The notes beneath the pieces are model-generated. The model searched no databases and was not told the origin of the DNA. It worked only from the letters and a program-made list of their open reading frames with translations. A DNA stretch of 64,000 bases from Cupriavidus sp. WKF15 (GTDB taxonomy: Bacteria; Pseudomonadota; Gammaproteobacteria; Burkholderiales; Burkholderiaceae): assembly GCF_029278605.1 (NCBI RefSeq), contig NZ_CP119572.1, positions 2,232,001 to 2,296,000 of the forward strand. Reading direction: 5' to 3'. Numbering within the stretch: position 1 is the stretch's first letter; each line of letters opens with the position of its first letter. The position numbers were made by a program, and so were the translations under genes. Shown here piece after piece: positions 42,429 to 51,503 of this stretch.

Positions 42429-43160
42429 CTAGCCGCGCGGCGGCAGGTAGTTGGCCGGATCGACCGGCTTGCCGTTGCCGCGCACCTCGAAGTGCAGCTC
42501 GCTGCCGCTGCCGCCCATGCTGCCGACGTCCTGGCCCGCGGCCACGCGCGCGCCTTCGCTGACCAGCGGCTTGTCGAGGTTGCCGTACACGGTCAGCCAG
42601 TCGTCGTTGTGCTTGACGATCACCAGCATGCCGTAGCCGCGCAGGTTGCCGACGTGGATGGCCCAGCCCGGCGCCGCGGCCTTCACGGTGCCGCCGGGCG
42701 GCACTGCAATGCTCAGGCCCTTGCTCGCGGGTGGCGAGAAGCGCGCCGTGACCTTGCCGTCGGATGGCCACTGCAGCCGGATGGCGCTGGCAGGCGGCTT
42801 CGACTGGCCGCTGCTGTCCGCGCGCGGCGTATCCGTCACAGTTTCCGATGGCGTGCCGGCTGGCGCGGCCGTGGCCGTGCCGGACCCCGGTGGCCCCGGT
42901 GGCTTAACCCGGATCAGCTGGCCCACTTCAATGCGGTCCGCGCTGGGCAGGTTGTTCCAGCGCACCAGCTCGCGCACATTGCGGCGCTGCTTGCGCGCGA
43001 TGGAATACAGCGTGTCGCCGCTCTCCACGCGGTAGAAGCCCTCGGGCGCGGGTTCCGAGGACATCGTGCCGCAACCGGCGGCCAGCGCGGCGGAAGCCGC
43101 AGCGATCATCCATCCCAGCATCCGGCGTCGGCCGGCGGTATCGTGTCTTGTTGGCGTCAT
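42429..43160 (-). CDS. LysM/M23 lipoprotein, NlpD/EnvC-like amidase activator
   Basis: This 243-residue predicted lipoprotein has a signal peptide with lipobox LAAGC (lipid Cys near residue 30), a LysM peptidoglycan-binding domain (FYRVESGDTLYSIARKQ ... EVGQLIRVKPP), a Pro/Thr linker and a C-terminal M23 fold (GYGMLVIVKHNDDWLTVYGN ... ELHFEVRGNGKPVDP). The first zinc motif H-x-G-x-D is absent and only the LHFEVR part of H-L-H-F-E remains, so it is likely a catalytically dead activator of cell-wall amidases, as NlpD and EnvC are. It is convergent with recJ; the stops are 12 bp apart. Confidence 0.85.
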   Translation of the reverse strand: MTPTRHDTAGRRRMLGWMIAAASAALAAGCGTMSSEPAPEGFYRVESGDTLYSIARKQRRNVRELVRWNNLPSADRIEVGQLIRVKPPGPPGSGTATAAPAGTPSETVTDTPRADSSGQSKPPASAIRLQWPSDGKVTARFSPPASKGLSIAVPPGGTVKAAAPGWAIHVGNLRGYGMLVIVKHNDDWLTVYGNLDKPLVSEGARVAAGQDVGSMGGSGSELHFEVRGNGKPVDPANYLPPRG

Positions 43161-43330
43161 TCGTCCCTGTTGAGATTGGTCTTCGGGGGGGCGGCCAGCG
43201 GGCCTGGAGCGGCCTATTATCGCCGCCCGGCCCGCACGGCCCGCCGGGTAGACCGTTGGCAGGCGCTTCCGTTCTCTGCGCAATGGGCTGCCAGCGCCGC
43301 CCACAGCGCCGAAATACGCCCCGAATCCGC

Positions 43331-43336
43331 TATAAT
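43331..43336 (+). promoter_or_regulatory. Candidate -10 element of the prfB promoter
   Basis: A perfect TATAAT hexamer lies 28 bp before the prfB ATG. No good -35 is visible at 16-18 bp upstream, so the promoter is weak, activated, or lies elsewhere. Confidence 0.4.
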
Positions 43337-43363
43337 TCAAGGTTTTGGAAGCGCAGGATAATC

Positions 43364-44468
43364 ATGGAAGCAGAACGCCTCAACGCCATCTCCGGTGCCA
43401 TCTCCGATCTCCGTTCCCGGACGGAAGATCTACGGGGGTATCTTTGACTACGATGTCAAAGTAGGAAGGCTGGAAGAAGTCAACGGCCTGCTCGAGGACC
43501 CGGACGTCTGGAACAACCCCAAGCGTGCCCAGGACCTCGGCAAGGAAAAGAAAGCACTCGAGGGCGTGGTAGGCGTCCTCGGCAAGCTCACGGACGACCT
43601 CAACGGTGCCGATGAGCTGTTTGAGCTCGCCAAGGAAGAAGGCGACGACGACACGCTCGAATCGATCGAGACCGACGTCAAGGGCTTCGAGGAAATCGTC
43701 GCGGGCATGGAATTCCGCCGCATGTTCGCGGGCGAGATGGACCAGGCCAATGCCTTCATCGACATCCAGGCTGGCGCCGGCGGTACCGAGGCGTGCGACT
43801 GGGCCTCGATGCTGCTGCGCCAGTACCTGAAGTACTGCGAGCGCAAGGGCTTCAAGGCCGAGGTGCTCGAAGAGTCCGAAGGCGACGTGGCCGGCATCAA
43901 GAGCGCGACCATCAAGATCGAGGGCGAATACGCCTTTGGCTACCTGCGTACGGAAACCGGCGTGCACCGCCTGGTGCGCAAGTCGCCGTTCGATTCGTCG
44001 GGCGGTCGCCATACGTCGTTCTCGTCGGTGTTCGTGTATCCGGAAGTCGATGATTCGTTCGAGGTCGAGGTCAACCCGGCCGACCTGCGCGTCGATACCT
44101 ACCGCGCGTCGGGCGCCGGCGGCCAGCACATCAACAAGACCGATTCGGCGGTGCGGATCACGCACATCCCGACCGGCATCGTGGTGCAGTGCCAGAACGA
44201 CCGTTCGCAGCACCGCAACCGTGCCGAGGCCATGTCGATGCTGAAGTCGCGCCTGTACGAAAACGAGATGCGCAAGCGCCAGGCCGAGGCCGACAAGCTC
44301 GAAGCCGGCAAGACCGACGTGGGCTGGGGCCACCAGATCCGCTCCTACGTGCTGGACCAGAGCCGCATCAAGGACCTGCGCACCAACGTGGAAATGTCCA
44401 ACACGCAGAAGGTGCTGGACGGCGACCTGGACCCATTCATCGAGGCCAGCCTCAAGCAGGGACTGTAA
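43364..44468 (+). CDS. prfB: Peptide chain release factor 2, with programmed +1 frameshift
   Basis: RF2 ends translation at UGA and UAA. The first frame codes 27 residues and reaches an in-frame TGA at 43445-43447, inside the classic slippery context ggggg-tat-ctt-tga-c. A +1 shift at CTT continues in the next frame from 43446 to give a 367-residue protein. The shift stalls when RF2 is scarce, so RF2 regulates its own synthesis. In the fused protein the tripeptide anticodon SPF is at 207-209 and the GGQ peptidyl-hydrolase motif at 252-254 ([11 protein letters not shown]). Only the full two-frame reading is functional; the parts should not be annotated as separate genes. Confidence 0.97.
43431..43448 (+). 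promoter_or_regulatory. prfB recoding site
   Basis: The run tacgggggtatctttgac contains a purine-rich internal Shine-Dalgarno-like ggggg, a 3-base tat spacer, the slippery CTT and the in-frame TGA followed by C, a weak termination context. It matches the E. coli prfB element except that the SD-like run is CGGGGG rather than AGGGGG. Confidence 0.95.
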
Positions 44469-44473
44469 GGCCA

Positions 44474-44497
44474 CCGCCATGCCCGCGGGCATGGCGG
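44474..44497. repeat. Perfect 24-bp palindrome after prfB
   Basis: The 12-bp arms ccgccatgcccg and cgggcatggcgg meet with no loop, 5 bases after the prfB stop. A second GC palindrome (cgccccgcggggcg) lies about 30 bases downstream. Neither has a T-run, so they may be processing or attenuation hairpins. Confidence 0.55.
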
Positions 44498-44556
44498 GCC
44501 GCGACCACTGTCAACCACGCCCCGCCCCGCGGGGCGGCTCCTCCAACCGGGGCATC

Positions 44557-45315
44557 ATGAGCGAAGCAGACCACCTCTACATCATCACCGGCGCCTCGCG
44601 CGGGCTCGGCGCCGCACTGACCAATGCCCTGCTCGTGCCGGGCAACCGCCTGATCTGCGTGGCGCGCAGCCGCAATCCGGAACTGGAGCGCGTTGCCACC
44701 ATGAGCGGCGTGCCGGTGGCGTGGCACCTGCAGGACCTGTCGCAGCCCGCGGCCGCGGCCGGCTGGCTGTCCAGCGTGCTGGAGAGCCAGGACCAGCCGC
44801 CCGCCAGCGCCACGCTGATCCTGAATGCCGGCGTGGTCGAGCCGATCGGCCCCGTGTCGCGCCTGCAGGAAGGCACGCTGCTGCCGCACCTGCTGACCAA
44901 CCTGGCCACGCCGATGATCATGACCGGCGCGTTCCTGGAACGCACCGAGAAGTTTGACTGCCCGCGCAAGGTGCTCGCCATCTCTTCCGGGGCGGCGCGC
45001 CGCCCGGTCGAGGGCTGGAGCGCCTACTGCGCCGGCAAGGCCGGCCTCGACATGTTCATCCGCTCGGTCAACGCCGAGTACGCAGGCACCCCGGCGCCGC
45101 GCACGGTCCGTGCCGTGGCACTCGCGCCAGGCGTGGTCGACACCGGCATGCAGGACACCATCCGCCATGCCGACTTTGCCCAGGTGCAGCGCTTCCGCGA
45201 CCTGAAGGCAAACCAGCAGCTTGCCTCCGCCGAAGACACCGCGGGCCGCATCCTTGCCTACCTGCATCGCCCGGACTTCGGCAGCACCGAGCTGGACGAC
45301 CTGCGCAATTACTGA
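44557..45315 (+). CDS. Short-chain dehydrogenase/reductase
   Basis: This 252-residue SDR has the NAD(P)-binding TGASRGLGAAL, the NAG motif (ILNAGVV), and the catalytic Ser-Tyr-Lys triad with Y-x-x-x-K in AYCAGKAGLD and Ser in AISSGAA. The P-G motif APGVVDTGMQ follows. The cofactor motif with a basic residue after strand 2 (CVARSRN) suggests NADPH, by analogy with sepiapterin-type SDRs. The substrate is unknown. It sits between prfB and lysS, which are otherwise adjacent in many bacteria. Confidence 0.87.
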   Translation: MSEADHLYIITGASRGLGAALTNALLVPGNRLICVARSRNPELERVATMSGVPVAWHLQDLSQPAAAAGWLSSVLESQDQPPASATLILNAGVVEPIGPVSRLQEGTLLPHLLTNLATPMIMTGAFLERTEKFDCPRKVLAISSGAARRPVEGWSAYCAGKAGLDMFIRSVNAEYAGTPAPRTVRAVALAPGVVDTGMQDTIRHADFAQVQRFRDLKANQQLASAEDTAGRILAYLHRPDFGSTELDDLRNY

Positions 45316-45366
45316 AGCCATACTGAACCCGCGCGCGGCATGCCGCGCGCGACCCGACAAGACACC

Positions 45367-46908
45367 ATGACCGAACCCACCCGCGCCCAGGCCGCACCGG
45401 CCTCTGACACGCCCGCCGCAGACGAGAACAAGATCATCGCGGAGCGTCGCGAGAAACTGGCGGCCCTGCGCCAGCAAGGCGTGGCCTTCCCCAACGATTT
45501 CCGCCCGACCCACCAGGCCGCCGCGCTGCACGCGCAGTACGGCGAGACCGACCAGCCCGCGCTCGAAGCGACTACGGTCGAAGTCGCCATCGCCGGCCGC
45601 ATGATGCTCAAGCGCGTGATGGGCAAGGCCAGCTTCGCCACCGTGCAGGACGGCAGCGGCCAGATCCAGTTCTACATCACGCGCGACAAGGTCGGCGAAG
45701 AGGTCTACGCCGCCTTCAAGCACTGGGACCTCGGCGACATCATCAGCGCGCGCGGCGTGCTGTTCCGCACCAACAAGGGCGAGCTGTCGGTGCAGGTGCA
45801 GGAACTGCGCCTGCTGTCCAAGTCGCTGCGCCCGCTGCCGGACAAGTTCCACGGCCTGGCCGACCAGGAAATGAAGTACCGCCAGCGCTATGTCGACCTG
45901 ATCGTCTCGCCGGAAACCCGCAATACCTTCCGCGCGCGCACCAAGGCGATGTCGTCGCTGCGCCGCCATATGGCCGACGCCGGCTTCATGGAAGTGGAAA
46001 CGCCGATGCTGCACCCGATCCCGGGCGGCGCGGCGGCCAAGCCGTTCATCACGCACCACAACGCGCTGGACATGCAGATGTTCATGCGCATCGCGCCCGA
46101 GCTGTACCTGAAGCGCCTGATTGTCGGCGGCTTCGAGCGCGTGTTCGAAATCAACCGCAACTTCCGCAACGAGGGGGTGAGCCCGCGCCACAACCCCGAG
46201 TTCACCATGATGGAGTTCTACGCGGCCTACACGGATTACCGCTGGCTGATGGACTTCACCGAGAACCTGATCCGCCAGGCCGCCATCGACGCCAGCGGCA
46301 CCGCCGTGCTGACCTACCAGGGCCGCGAGCTGGACCTGTCGAAGCCGTTCCATCGCCTGACCATCTGCCAGGCGATCCAGAAGTTCGCACCGCAGTACAC
46401 GGACGCGCAACTGGCCGACGCCGAGTTCCTGCGCACAGAACTGAAGAAATTCGGCGTCAACACCAGCGCGCCGCAGTTCCTCAATGCCGGCATCGGCACG
46501 CTGCAGCTCGTGCTGTTCGAGGAAACCGCCGAAAGCCAGCTGTGGGAGCCGACCTTCATCGTCGACTACCCGGTGGAAGTCTCGCCGCTGGCGCGCGCCT
46601 CGGACACGGTGCCGGGCATCACCGAGCGTTTCGAGCTGTTCATCACCGGCCGCGAGATCGCCAACGGATTCTCGGAGCTCAACGACGCCGAAGACCAGGC
46701 CGAACGCTTCCGCAAGCAGGTCGAGCAGAAGGACGCTGGCGATGAAGAGGCGATGTACTACGACGCCGACTATATCCGCGCGCTCGAGTACGGCATGCCC
46801 CCGACGGGCGGCTGCGGCATCGGCATCGACCGCCTGGTGATGCTGCTGACCGACAGCCCGAACATCCGCGACGTCATCCTGTTCCCGCACCTGCGGCGTG
46901 AGGACTGA
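45367..46908 (+). CDS. lysS: Lysyl-tRNA synthetase, class II
   Basis: LysS charges tRNA-Lys. The 513-residue product has an N-terminal OB-fold anticodon-binding domain (about residues 65-165) and a class II catalytic core with motif 1 ([20 protein letters not shown]), motif 2 ([15 protein letters not shown]) and motif 3 ([12 protein letters not shown]). ATG 45367 (MTEPTRAQ) starts a variable N-terminal tail. It is followed by an intrinsic terminator at 46934. The prfB-SDR-lysS order preserves the common prfB-lysS linkage. Confidence 0.97.
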   Translation: MTEPTRAQAAPASDTPAADENKIIAERREKLAALRQQGVAFPNDFRPTHQAAALHAQYGETDQPALEATTVEVAIAGRMMLKRVMGKASFATVQDGSGQIQFYITRDKVGEEVYAAFKHWDLGDIISARGVLFRTNKGELSVQVQELRLLSKSLRPLPDKFHGLADQEMKYRQRYVDLIVSPETRNTFRARTKAMSSLRRHMADAGFMEVETPMLHPIPGGAAAKPFITHHNALDMQMFMRIAPELYLKRLIVGGFERVFEINRNFRNEGVSPRHNPEFTMMEFYAAYTDYRWLMDFTENLIRQAAIDASGTAVLTYQGRELDLSKPFHRLTICQAIQKFAPQYTDAQLADAEFLRTELKKFGVNTSAPQFLNAGIGTLQLVLFEETAESQLWEPTFIVDYPVEVSPLARASDTVPGITERFELFITGREIANGFSELNDAEDQAERFRKQVEQKDAGDEEAMYYDADYIRALEYGMPPTGGCGIGIDRLVMLLTDSPNIRDVILFPHLRRED

Positions 46909-46933
46909 GCACGGATGCAGCGTTGACAGTAAG

Positions 46934-46955
46934 CCCCGCCTTCCGGCGGGGTTTT
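46934..46955 (+). terminator. Intrinsic terminator of lysS
   Basis: The stem ccccgcc / ggcgggg has a ttcc loop and is followed by tttt. It lies 26 bases after the lysS stop. Confidence 0.9.
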
Positions 46956-47027
46956 GCTTTGGTCGGCAAAGAGCGCTCACCAATATTCCGTAACAAACGG
47001 ACCTCGTCCCGTCCCAGAAACCTTTCC

Positions 47028-47047
47028 TGCACTTTGCTGCACTTTGC
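47028..47047. repeat. Tandem 10-bp direct repeat before the barrel gene
   Basis: Two copies of ctgcactttg lie back to back, 39 bp upstream of the predicted outer-membrane barrel gene, in a position where a promoter or operator would be expected. Confidence 0.5.
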
Positions 47048-47086
47048 TATGATTCCTGAGCGTCCCGGCTCATCGGAATCCACCAG

Positions 47087-48112
47087 ATGCAATGCGCCAA
47101 TCGCAGGACCCCCAGTCTCTGGCAACGCGTCATTCCTCTGGCCGGCGGTCTGCTGCTGGCCATGCTCCAGCATGCGGCGCATGGGCAGGAACTCCTGCTG
47201 ATGGGCGGTGCGCACACCACCCCCCCGATCCACAACGACGACGACAGCAGCGCTGTCTATGCCTACAGCTACCAGCAGAACCTGACGGAAAACTGGTACG
47301 CCACATACACCTACCTGAACGAAGGACACGCCGACGGCCATCACCGCGACGGCTATAGCGCGCAGCTATGGTGGCGCTGGCTGACGCCGGGCCGCCAGTT
47401 TGCGTTGTCGGTCGGCGCGGGCCCTTACCTGTATTTCGATACCGCCGATGACCAGCCCGACGGCAGCTACCGGAACCATCACGGCGCCGCGCTGCTGGCC
47501 AGCGTGGCGGCAACCTGGTATGTCAGCGGCGGGCCCTGGATGGTGCAGGCGCGGTATAACCGCGCGCAAGCCTGGTCGAGCTTCACCTCGAACACGATGC
47601 TGCTTGGCGTCGGCTATCAGCTCGATCACGGCCGGCGCGACGGACCCTTCATTGCAGGCACCCGTACCAATGTCCTGACCGGCAACGAACTGACGGTCTT
47701 CCTTGGCGCCAGCATCGTGAACAGCTTTCATTCGGAAACGGGTTTCGCGGCGGCCGCGGAGTACCGGCACGGCTTCTGGCGGGGCGTGGAAGGAACCGTC
47801 AGCTACTTCTCGGAGAGCAACTCCGACCTGGTCCAGCGCCGCGGCGTGGCGGCGCAGGCCTGGCTGAGCGGCGGCTTCCTTGGCGACCGGCTGACCCTCG
47901 GCATCGGCGCCGGCCCGTACTACGCAACCACCCTGCATGTACGGGGCCCGGGTGCGGAGGGCTCGCCATCGCGCTGGTCCGCCCTGCTGTCGTTTTCGGC
48001 CAGCTACCGGCTCAGCAGCCGCTGGCTGGGTCGATTGTCGTGGAACCGTGTGATGACCGGCTACGACCGCGATGCCGACCTGTTCGTGGCGGGTGCCGGC
48101 TATCGCTTCTGA
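47087..48112 (+). CDS. Predicted outer-membrane beta-barrel protein
   Basis: This 341-residue protein has a signal peptide (hydrophobic stretch about residues 16-27, cleavage likely at AHG-QE). It has many alternating amphipathic strands ending in aromatic residues (WYATYTYL, LWWRWLTPG, GPYLYFD, WYVSGGPWMVQARYN) and terminates AGYRF, the C-terminal Phe signal recognised by BamA. I do not recognise a named family, and the ligand and role are unknown. It has its own short upstream region with a tandem repeat and is not clearly part of an operon; lysS ends with a terminator upstream. Confidence 0.75.
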   Translation: MQCANRRTPSLWQRVIPLAGGLLLAMLQHAAHGQELLLMGGAHTTPPIHNDDDSSAVYAYSYQQNLTENWYATYTYLNEGHADGHHRDGYSAQLWWRWLTPGRQFALSVGAGPYLYFDTADDQPDGSYRNHHGAALLASVAATWYVSGGPWMVQARYNRAQAWSSFTSNTMLLGVGYQLDHGRRDGPFIAGTRTNVLTGNELTVFLGASIVNSFHSETGFAAAAEYRHGFWRGVEGTVSYFSESNSDLVQRRGVAAQAWLSGGFLGDRLTLGIGAGPYYATTLHVRGPGAEGSPSRWSALLSFSASYRLSSRWLGRLSWNRVMTGYDRDADLFVAGAGYRF

Positions 48113-48136
48113 TCATTCAGATGATGACCGGGGAGC

Positions 48137-48331
48137 TCAGTTCGCTTCCTCGATCCACGCAGACTGGATCGCTTCCAGGATCTTTTCACCCGAGCGCTCG
48201 GGCAGGTCGGTGAAGCCGTCCAGCTCCAGCACCCACTTGCGCAGGTCCGTGAAGCGGATCGTTACCGGATCCACGTCGGGAAACTTGTCATACAGCGCCG
48301 CGGCGATGTCGTAGGTGTCGGTCCACTTCAT
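48137..48331 (-). CDS. iscX: Fe-S assembly protein IscX
   Basis: IscX is a small acidic iron-binding adaptor of the ISC system that modulates IscS. The 64-residue product begins MKWTDTYDIAAALYDKFPDVDP and includes FTDLRKWVLEL, the IscX signature. It is the last gene of the isc operon, 15 bp after fdx. Confidence 0.93.
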   Translation of the reverse strand: MKWTDTYDIAAALYDKFPDVDPVTIRFTDLRKWVLELDGFTDLPERSGEKILEAIQSAWIEEAN

Positions 48332-48346
48332 GGGGTTCTCCGGGCC

Positions 48347-48685
48347 TCAGTGGCCTTCTTTGGCGTGGTTGATGGTGTACTTCGGGATCTCGATGGTCAG
48401 GTCTTCGTCGGCGACGATGGCCTGGCATGACAGGCGCGAATTGGGCTCCAGGCCCCAGGCCTTGTCGAGCAGGTCCTCTTCCTTCTCCTCGGCTTCGTCG
48501 AGCGAGTCGAAGCCTTCGCGCACGATCACGTGGCAGGTCGTGCAGGCGCACGACTTCTCGCACGCGTGCTCGATGTCGATGTCGTTGGCCAGCAGCGCGT
48601 CGCAGACGCTGACGCCGGTCTTGGCTTCGATCACCGCCCCTTCCGGGCAGTATTCGGCGTGGGGCAAAACGATGATCTGTGGCAT
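48347..48685 (-). CDS. fdx: ISC-type [2Fe-2S] ferredoxin
   Basis: Fdx supplies electrons for Fe-S cluster assembly on IscU. The 112-residue adrenodoxin-type ferredoxin has cluster ligands C42, C48, C51 and C87 (HACEKSCACTTCHV ... SRLSCQA), with the additional conserved C46, the same numbering as in E. coli. ATG 48685 begins MPQIIVLPHAE. Confidence 0.96.
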   Translation of the reverse strand: MPQIIVLPHAEYCPEGAVIEAKTGVSVCDALLANDIDIEHACEKSCACTTCHVIVREGFDSLDEAEEKEEDLLDKAWGLEPNSRLSCQAIVADEDLTIEIPKYTINHAKEGH

Positions 48686-48729
48686 GTCGTGTCCTGGTAT
48701 AGATGCTTGGCGATGCAAGGGCCCGGTGA

Positions 48730-50595
48730 TCAGCCGAGCTCCTGCACCTTGCGCCCGGCCAGCGCGCTCTTGATCGAGCGGTCCATGCGCCGGGCGGCGA
48801 ATTCGTCGGTGCCGCGCGACAGCGTCTCGACCGCGGCCTTGATGGCGTGATGATCCTCGCCGGTGGCGATCTCGCGCACCGAGGCGATCAGCGCCTCGAC
48901 GGCGGCGCGCTCGTCGGCCGACAGCAGGTCGCCGTCAGTCTCCAGCGCGCGCCTGGTGGCTTCGATCAGGCGGTCGGCCTCGACGCGCTCTTCGGCCAGC
49001 GCGCGGCTCTTCATGTCGTGCTCGGCTTCGCGGAAGCCCTCCTGCAGCATGCGCGCGATATCGTCGTCGGCAAGGCCATAGGACGGCTTCACGGTCACCG
49101 ACGACTCGACGCCCGAATGCGTTTCGCGCGCCGTAACCGACAGCAGCCCGTCAGCGTCGACCTGGTAGGTCACGCGGATGCGCGCCGCGCCCGCCACCAT
49201 CGGCGGGATGCCGCGCAGCTCGAAGCGCGCCAGCGAACGGCAGTCGCTGGCCAGTTCGCGCTCCCCCTGCAGAACGTGGATAGCCATGGCGGTCTGGCCG
49301 TCCTTGAAGGTCGTGAACTCCTGCGCGCGCGCCAGCGGAATCGTGCTGTTGCGCGGAATGATCTTCTCCACGAGGCCGCCCATGGTTTCCACGCCGAGCG
49401 ACAGCGGAATCACGTCCAGCAGCAGCCAGTCTTCGCCAGGCGCATGATTGCCCGCAAGCAGGTTGGCCTGCATGGCGGCGCCGAGTGCGACCACGCGGTC
49501 CGGATCGAGGTTGGTCAGCGGCGGCTGGCCAAAGAAGTCGCCCACCGCCTTGCGGATGGCCGGCATGCGCGTGGCGCCGCCAACCAGTACCACGCCCTGG
49601 ACCTCGTCCGCCGCCACGCCCGCATCGCGCAGCGACTTGCGCACCGGCGCCAGCGTCTTCTGCACGAGATTCGCGGTGATGGTGTCGAAGATCTCGTCGG
49701 TCAGCACCAGGTGCACGATCTCGCCCGACTCGAGCACGGCGTCGATCACCGTGCTGTCGCCTTCGGACAGCGCTTCCTTGGCCGCGCGCGCGCGCACCAT
49801 CAGCAGTCGCGTGTCCTGCGCCGACAGCGGCTGCAAGCCGGATTGCTCGACGATCCAGCACAGCAGGCGCTGGTCGAAATCGTCGCCGCCAAGCGCGGAA
49901 TCGCCGCCCGTCGACAGCACTTCGAACACGCCCTTGGTCAGCTTCAGGATCGAGATATCGAAGGTGCCGCCGCCCAGGTCATAGACCGCGTAGATGCCTT
50001 CGGCGGCGTTGTCGAGGCCGTAGGCAATCGCCGCCGCGGTCGGTTCGTTGAGCAGGCGCAGCACTTCCAGGCCGGCCAGGCGCGCGGCGTCCTTGGTAGC
50101 CTGGCGCTGGGCCTCATCGAAATAGGCCGGCACGGTGATGACGGCGCCGACCAGGTCATCGCCGAGCGAGTCCTCGGCGCGCTGGCGCAGCGTCGCCAGG
50201 ATCTCGGCCGAGACTTCCACCGGGCTCTTCACGCCGGCCACGGTCTTGATCTGCACCATGCCGGGCGCATCGACGAAATCGTAGGGGCTGTGCTCGTTGT
50301 GAGCCACGTCCTTCAGGCCACGGCCCATGAAGCGCTTGACCGAGACGATGGTGTTCTTCGGGTCGCGCACCGCCTCGTCCTGGGCGCGGTAGCCGATATG
50401 CGTGGTGCGGTCAGGCAGGTAGCGCACCACCGAGGGCAGCAGCGCGCGGCCGCGATCGTCGGCCAGGACTTCGGGGATGCTGTGGCGCACCGCCGCCACC
50501 AGCGAGTTGGTGGTGCCGAGGTCGATGCCAACCGCCAGGCGGCGTTGATGGGGCGCCGGCGACATGCCGGGTTCGGAAATCTGGAGCAGTGCCAT
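48730..50595 (-). CDS. hscA: Fe-S assembly chaperone HscA
   Basis: HscA is an Hsp70-class ATPase that, with HscB, helps release clusters from IscU by binding its LPPVK motif. The 621-residue product has the nucleotide-binding domain ([38 protein letters not shown]) and a substrate-binding domain with [16 protein letters not shown] 50595 begins [10 protein letters not shown], typical for HscA. It lies 97 bp after hscB. Confidence 0.96.
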   Translation of the reverse strand: MALLQISEPGMSPAPHQRRLAVGIDLGTTNSLVAAVRHSIPEVLADDRGRALLPSVVRYLPDRTTHIGYRAQDEAVRDPKNTIVSVKRFMGRGLKDVAHNEHSPYDFVDAPGMVQIKTVAGVKSPVEVSAEILATLRQRAEDSLGDDLVGAVITVPAYFDEAQRQATKDAARLAGLEVLRLLNEPTAAAIAYGLDNAAEGIYAVYDLGGGTFDISILKLTKGVFEVLSTGGDSALGGDDFDQRLLCWIVEQSGLQPLSAQDTRLLMVRARAAKEALSEGDSTVIDAVLESGEIVHLVLTDEIFDTITANLVQKTLAPVRKSLRDAGVAADEVQGVVLVGGATRMPAIRKAVGDFFGQPPLTNLDPDRVVALGAAMQANLLAGNHAPGEDWLLLDVIPLSLGVETMGGLVEKIIPRNSTIPLARAQEFTTFKDGQTAMAIHVLQGERELASDCRSLARFELRGIPPMVAGAARIRVTYQVDADGLLSVTARETHSGVESSVTVKPSYGLADDDIARMLQEGFREAEHDMKSRALAEERVEADRLIEATRRALETDGDLLSADERAAVEALIASVREIATGEDHHAIKAAVETLSRGTDEFAARRMDRSIKSALAGRKVQELG

Positions 50596-50692
50596 GATGT
50601 TTCTTCGCTTTCTCGTGCGCGATGATCTCCGCCGCACAGGCGGCTTTCGCGACGGGCGCCATTGTCACATGGCCCCGCCAAACGTGCCGGGA

Positions 50693-51211
50693 CTACCCTT
50701 CCAGCCGGTCGATCGCCTCGCTGGTATCGTGTTCGATCTTCTCGATGAACATCAGCTGCCGTACCGCGGCGCCCGCGCCCTCGTTGTCGCCGGCGTCCAG
50801 CAGCGCGCCAAGCGCCGCGTGCCGTTCGCGCTTTTCCTGCCGCAAGCCGCGCAGCAGGCCATCCAGGCGGTCGACGTCGCGGGACTCGACGGCGTCTTGC
50901 AGGTCCTCGCGCCATTCCATCTGCTGCATCAGGAACGCAGGCGACATGGCGGTGTTGTTCTCCGCCTGTACGTCCACGCCGCGCAGCCCCAGCAGGTAGA
51001 TCGCGCGCTTGAGCGGCTGGCGCAGCGTGCGGTAGGCCTCGTTGGCGTGTGCGGCCCACTGCATCGCCACGCGCCGTTCGGCCTCGCCCGCATTGGCGAA
51101 GCGGTCCGGATGCGCCTGCGACTGCACGGTCCGGTATGCGGCATCCAGCGCCGCCTCATCCACGCCGAACTGCACCGGCAAGCCGAACAGCGCAAAAAAA
51201 TCGTCTTTCAA
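50693..51211 (-). CDS. hscB: Fe-S assembly co-chaperone HscB
   Basis: HscB is the J-domain protein that delivers IscU to HscA. The 172-residue product has the J-domain HPD at residues 34-36 (QSQAHPDRF) and the C-terminal three-helix domain that binds IscU. The start is ambiguous: TTG 51211 has GGGGAAG upstream and begins near the family start ([11 protein letters not shown]); TTG 51226 would add five residues. Confidence 0.93.
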   Translation of the reverse strand: MKDDFFALFGLPVQFGVDEAALDAAYRTVQSQAHPDRFANAGEAERRVAMQWAAHANEAYRTLRQPLKRAIYLLGLRGVDVQAENNTAMSPAFLMQQMEWREDLQDAVESRDVDRLDGLLRGLRQEKRERHAALGALLDAGDNEGAGAAVRQLMFIEKIEHDTSEAIDRLEG

Positions 51212-51262
51212 CAGCTTCCCCAACAAAAAGGAGCGGTCGCGCCGCCCCCTTGTGCACTCACG

Positions 51263-51481
51263 TCAACCGCCTCGCGCCCAATCAGCCGGCGGCTCGTTGC
51301 GATCGCATTTCAGGCAGTTCACCGTTGCGCCAAGCCGGGCCGCCCTGCCCTGCTCCGTGGCCGTCCACGGCCGCAGTTGCCAGGGCGGGTTGTGGCGCAT
51401 GTGCTGCCCGTGCCCGCAATCGAGCTCGGCGACCCAGTCGCCTTCCTCGTCCCGGTGGAAGCCGACGATGCAGCGTTCCAT
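51263..51481 (-). CDS. DUF3565 small metal-binding-like protein inside the isc operon
   Basis: This 72-residue protein carries possible metal ligands C22, H24, H27 and H30 (DCGHGQHMRHNPPW) and a C-x-x-C at C56-C59 (VNCLKCDR). DUF3565 proteins have been annotated as pressure-regulated, without a known activity. It lies between iscA (22 bp) and hscB (51 bp) on the same strand, a position empty in E. coli. Its Cys/His pattern suggests zinc or iron handling, but this is inference. Confidence 0.85.
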   Translation of the reverse strand: MERCIVGFHRDEEGDWVAELDCGHGQHMRHNPPWQLRPWTATEQGRAARLGATVNCLKCDRNEPPADWARGG

Positions 51482-51503
51482 CCGGTCTCCTCCGCGCCGG
51501 CGC

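Noticed and set aside
40693-42771. 692-codon open frame opposite recJ
   Set aside because: Shadow frame; RecJ motifs DxDxD and DHH are intact on the other strand.
43395-44468. prfB annotated as a separate gene starting at 43395
   Set aside because: The start would lie in the wrong frame of the conserved N-terminus; the programmed frameshift joins 43364 to this frame.
44452-46983. 843-codon open frame opposite the SDR gene and lysS
   Set aside because: Antisense shadow with no recognisable motif; both plus-strand genes have full catalytic signatures.
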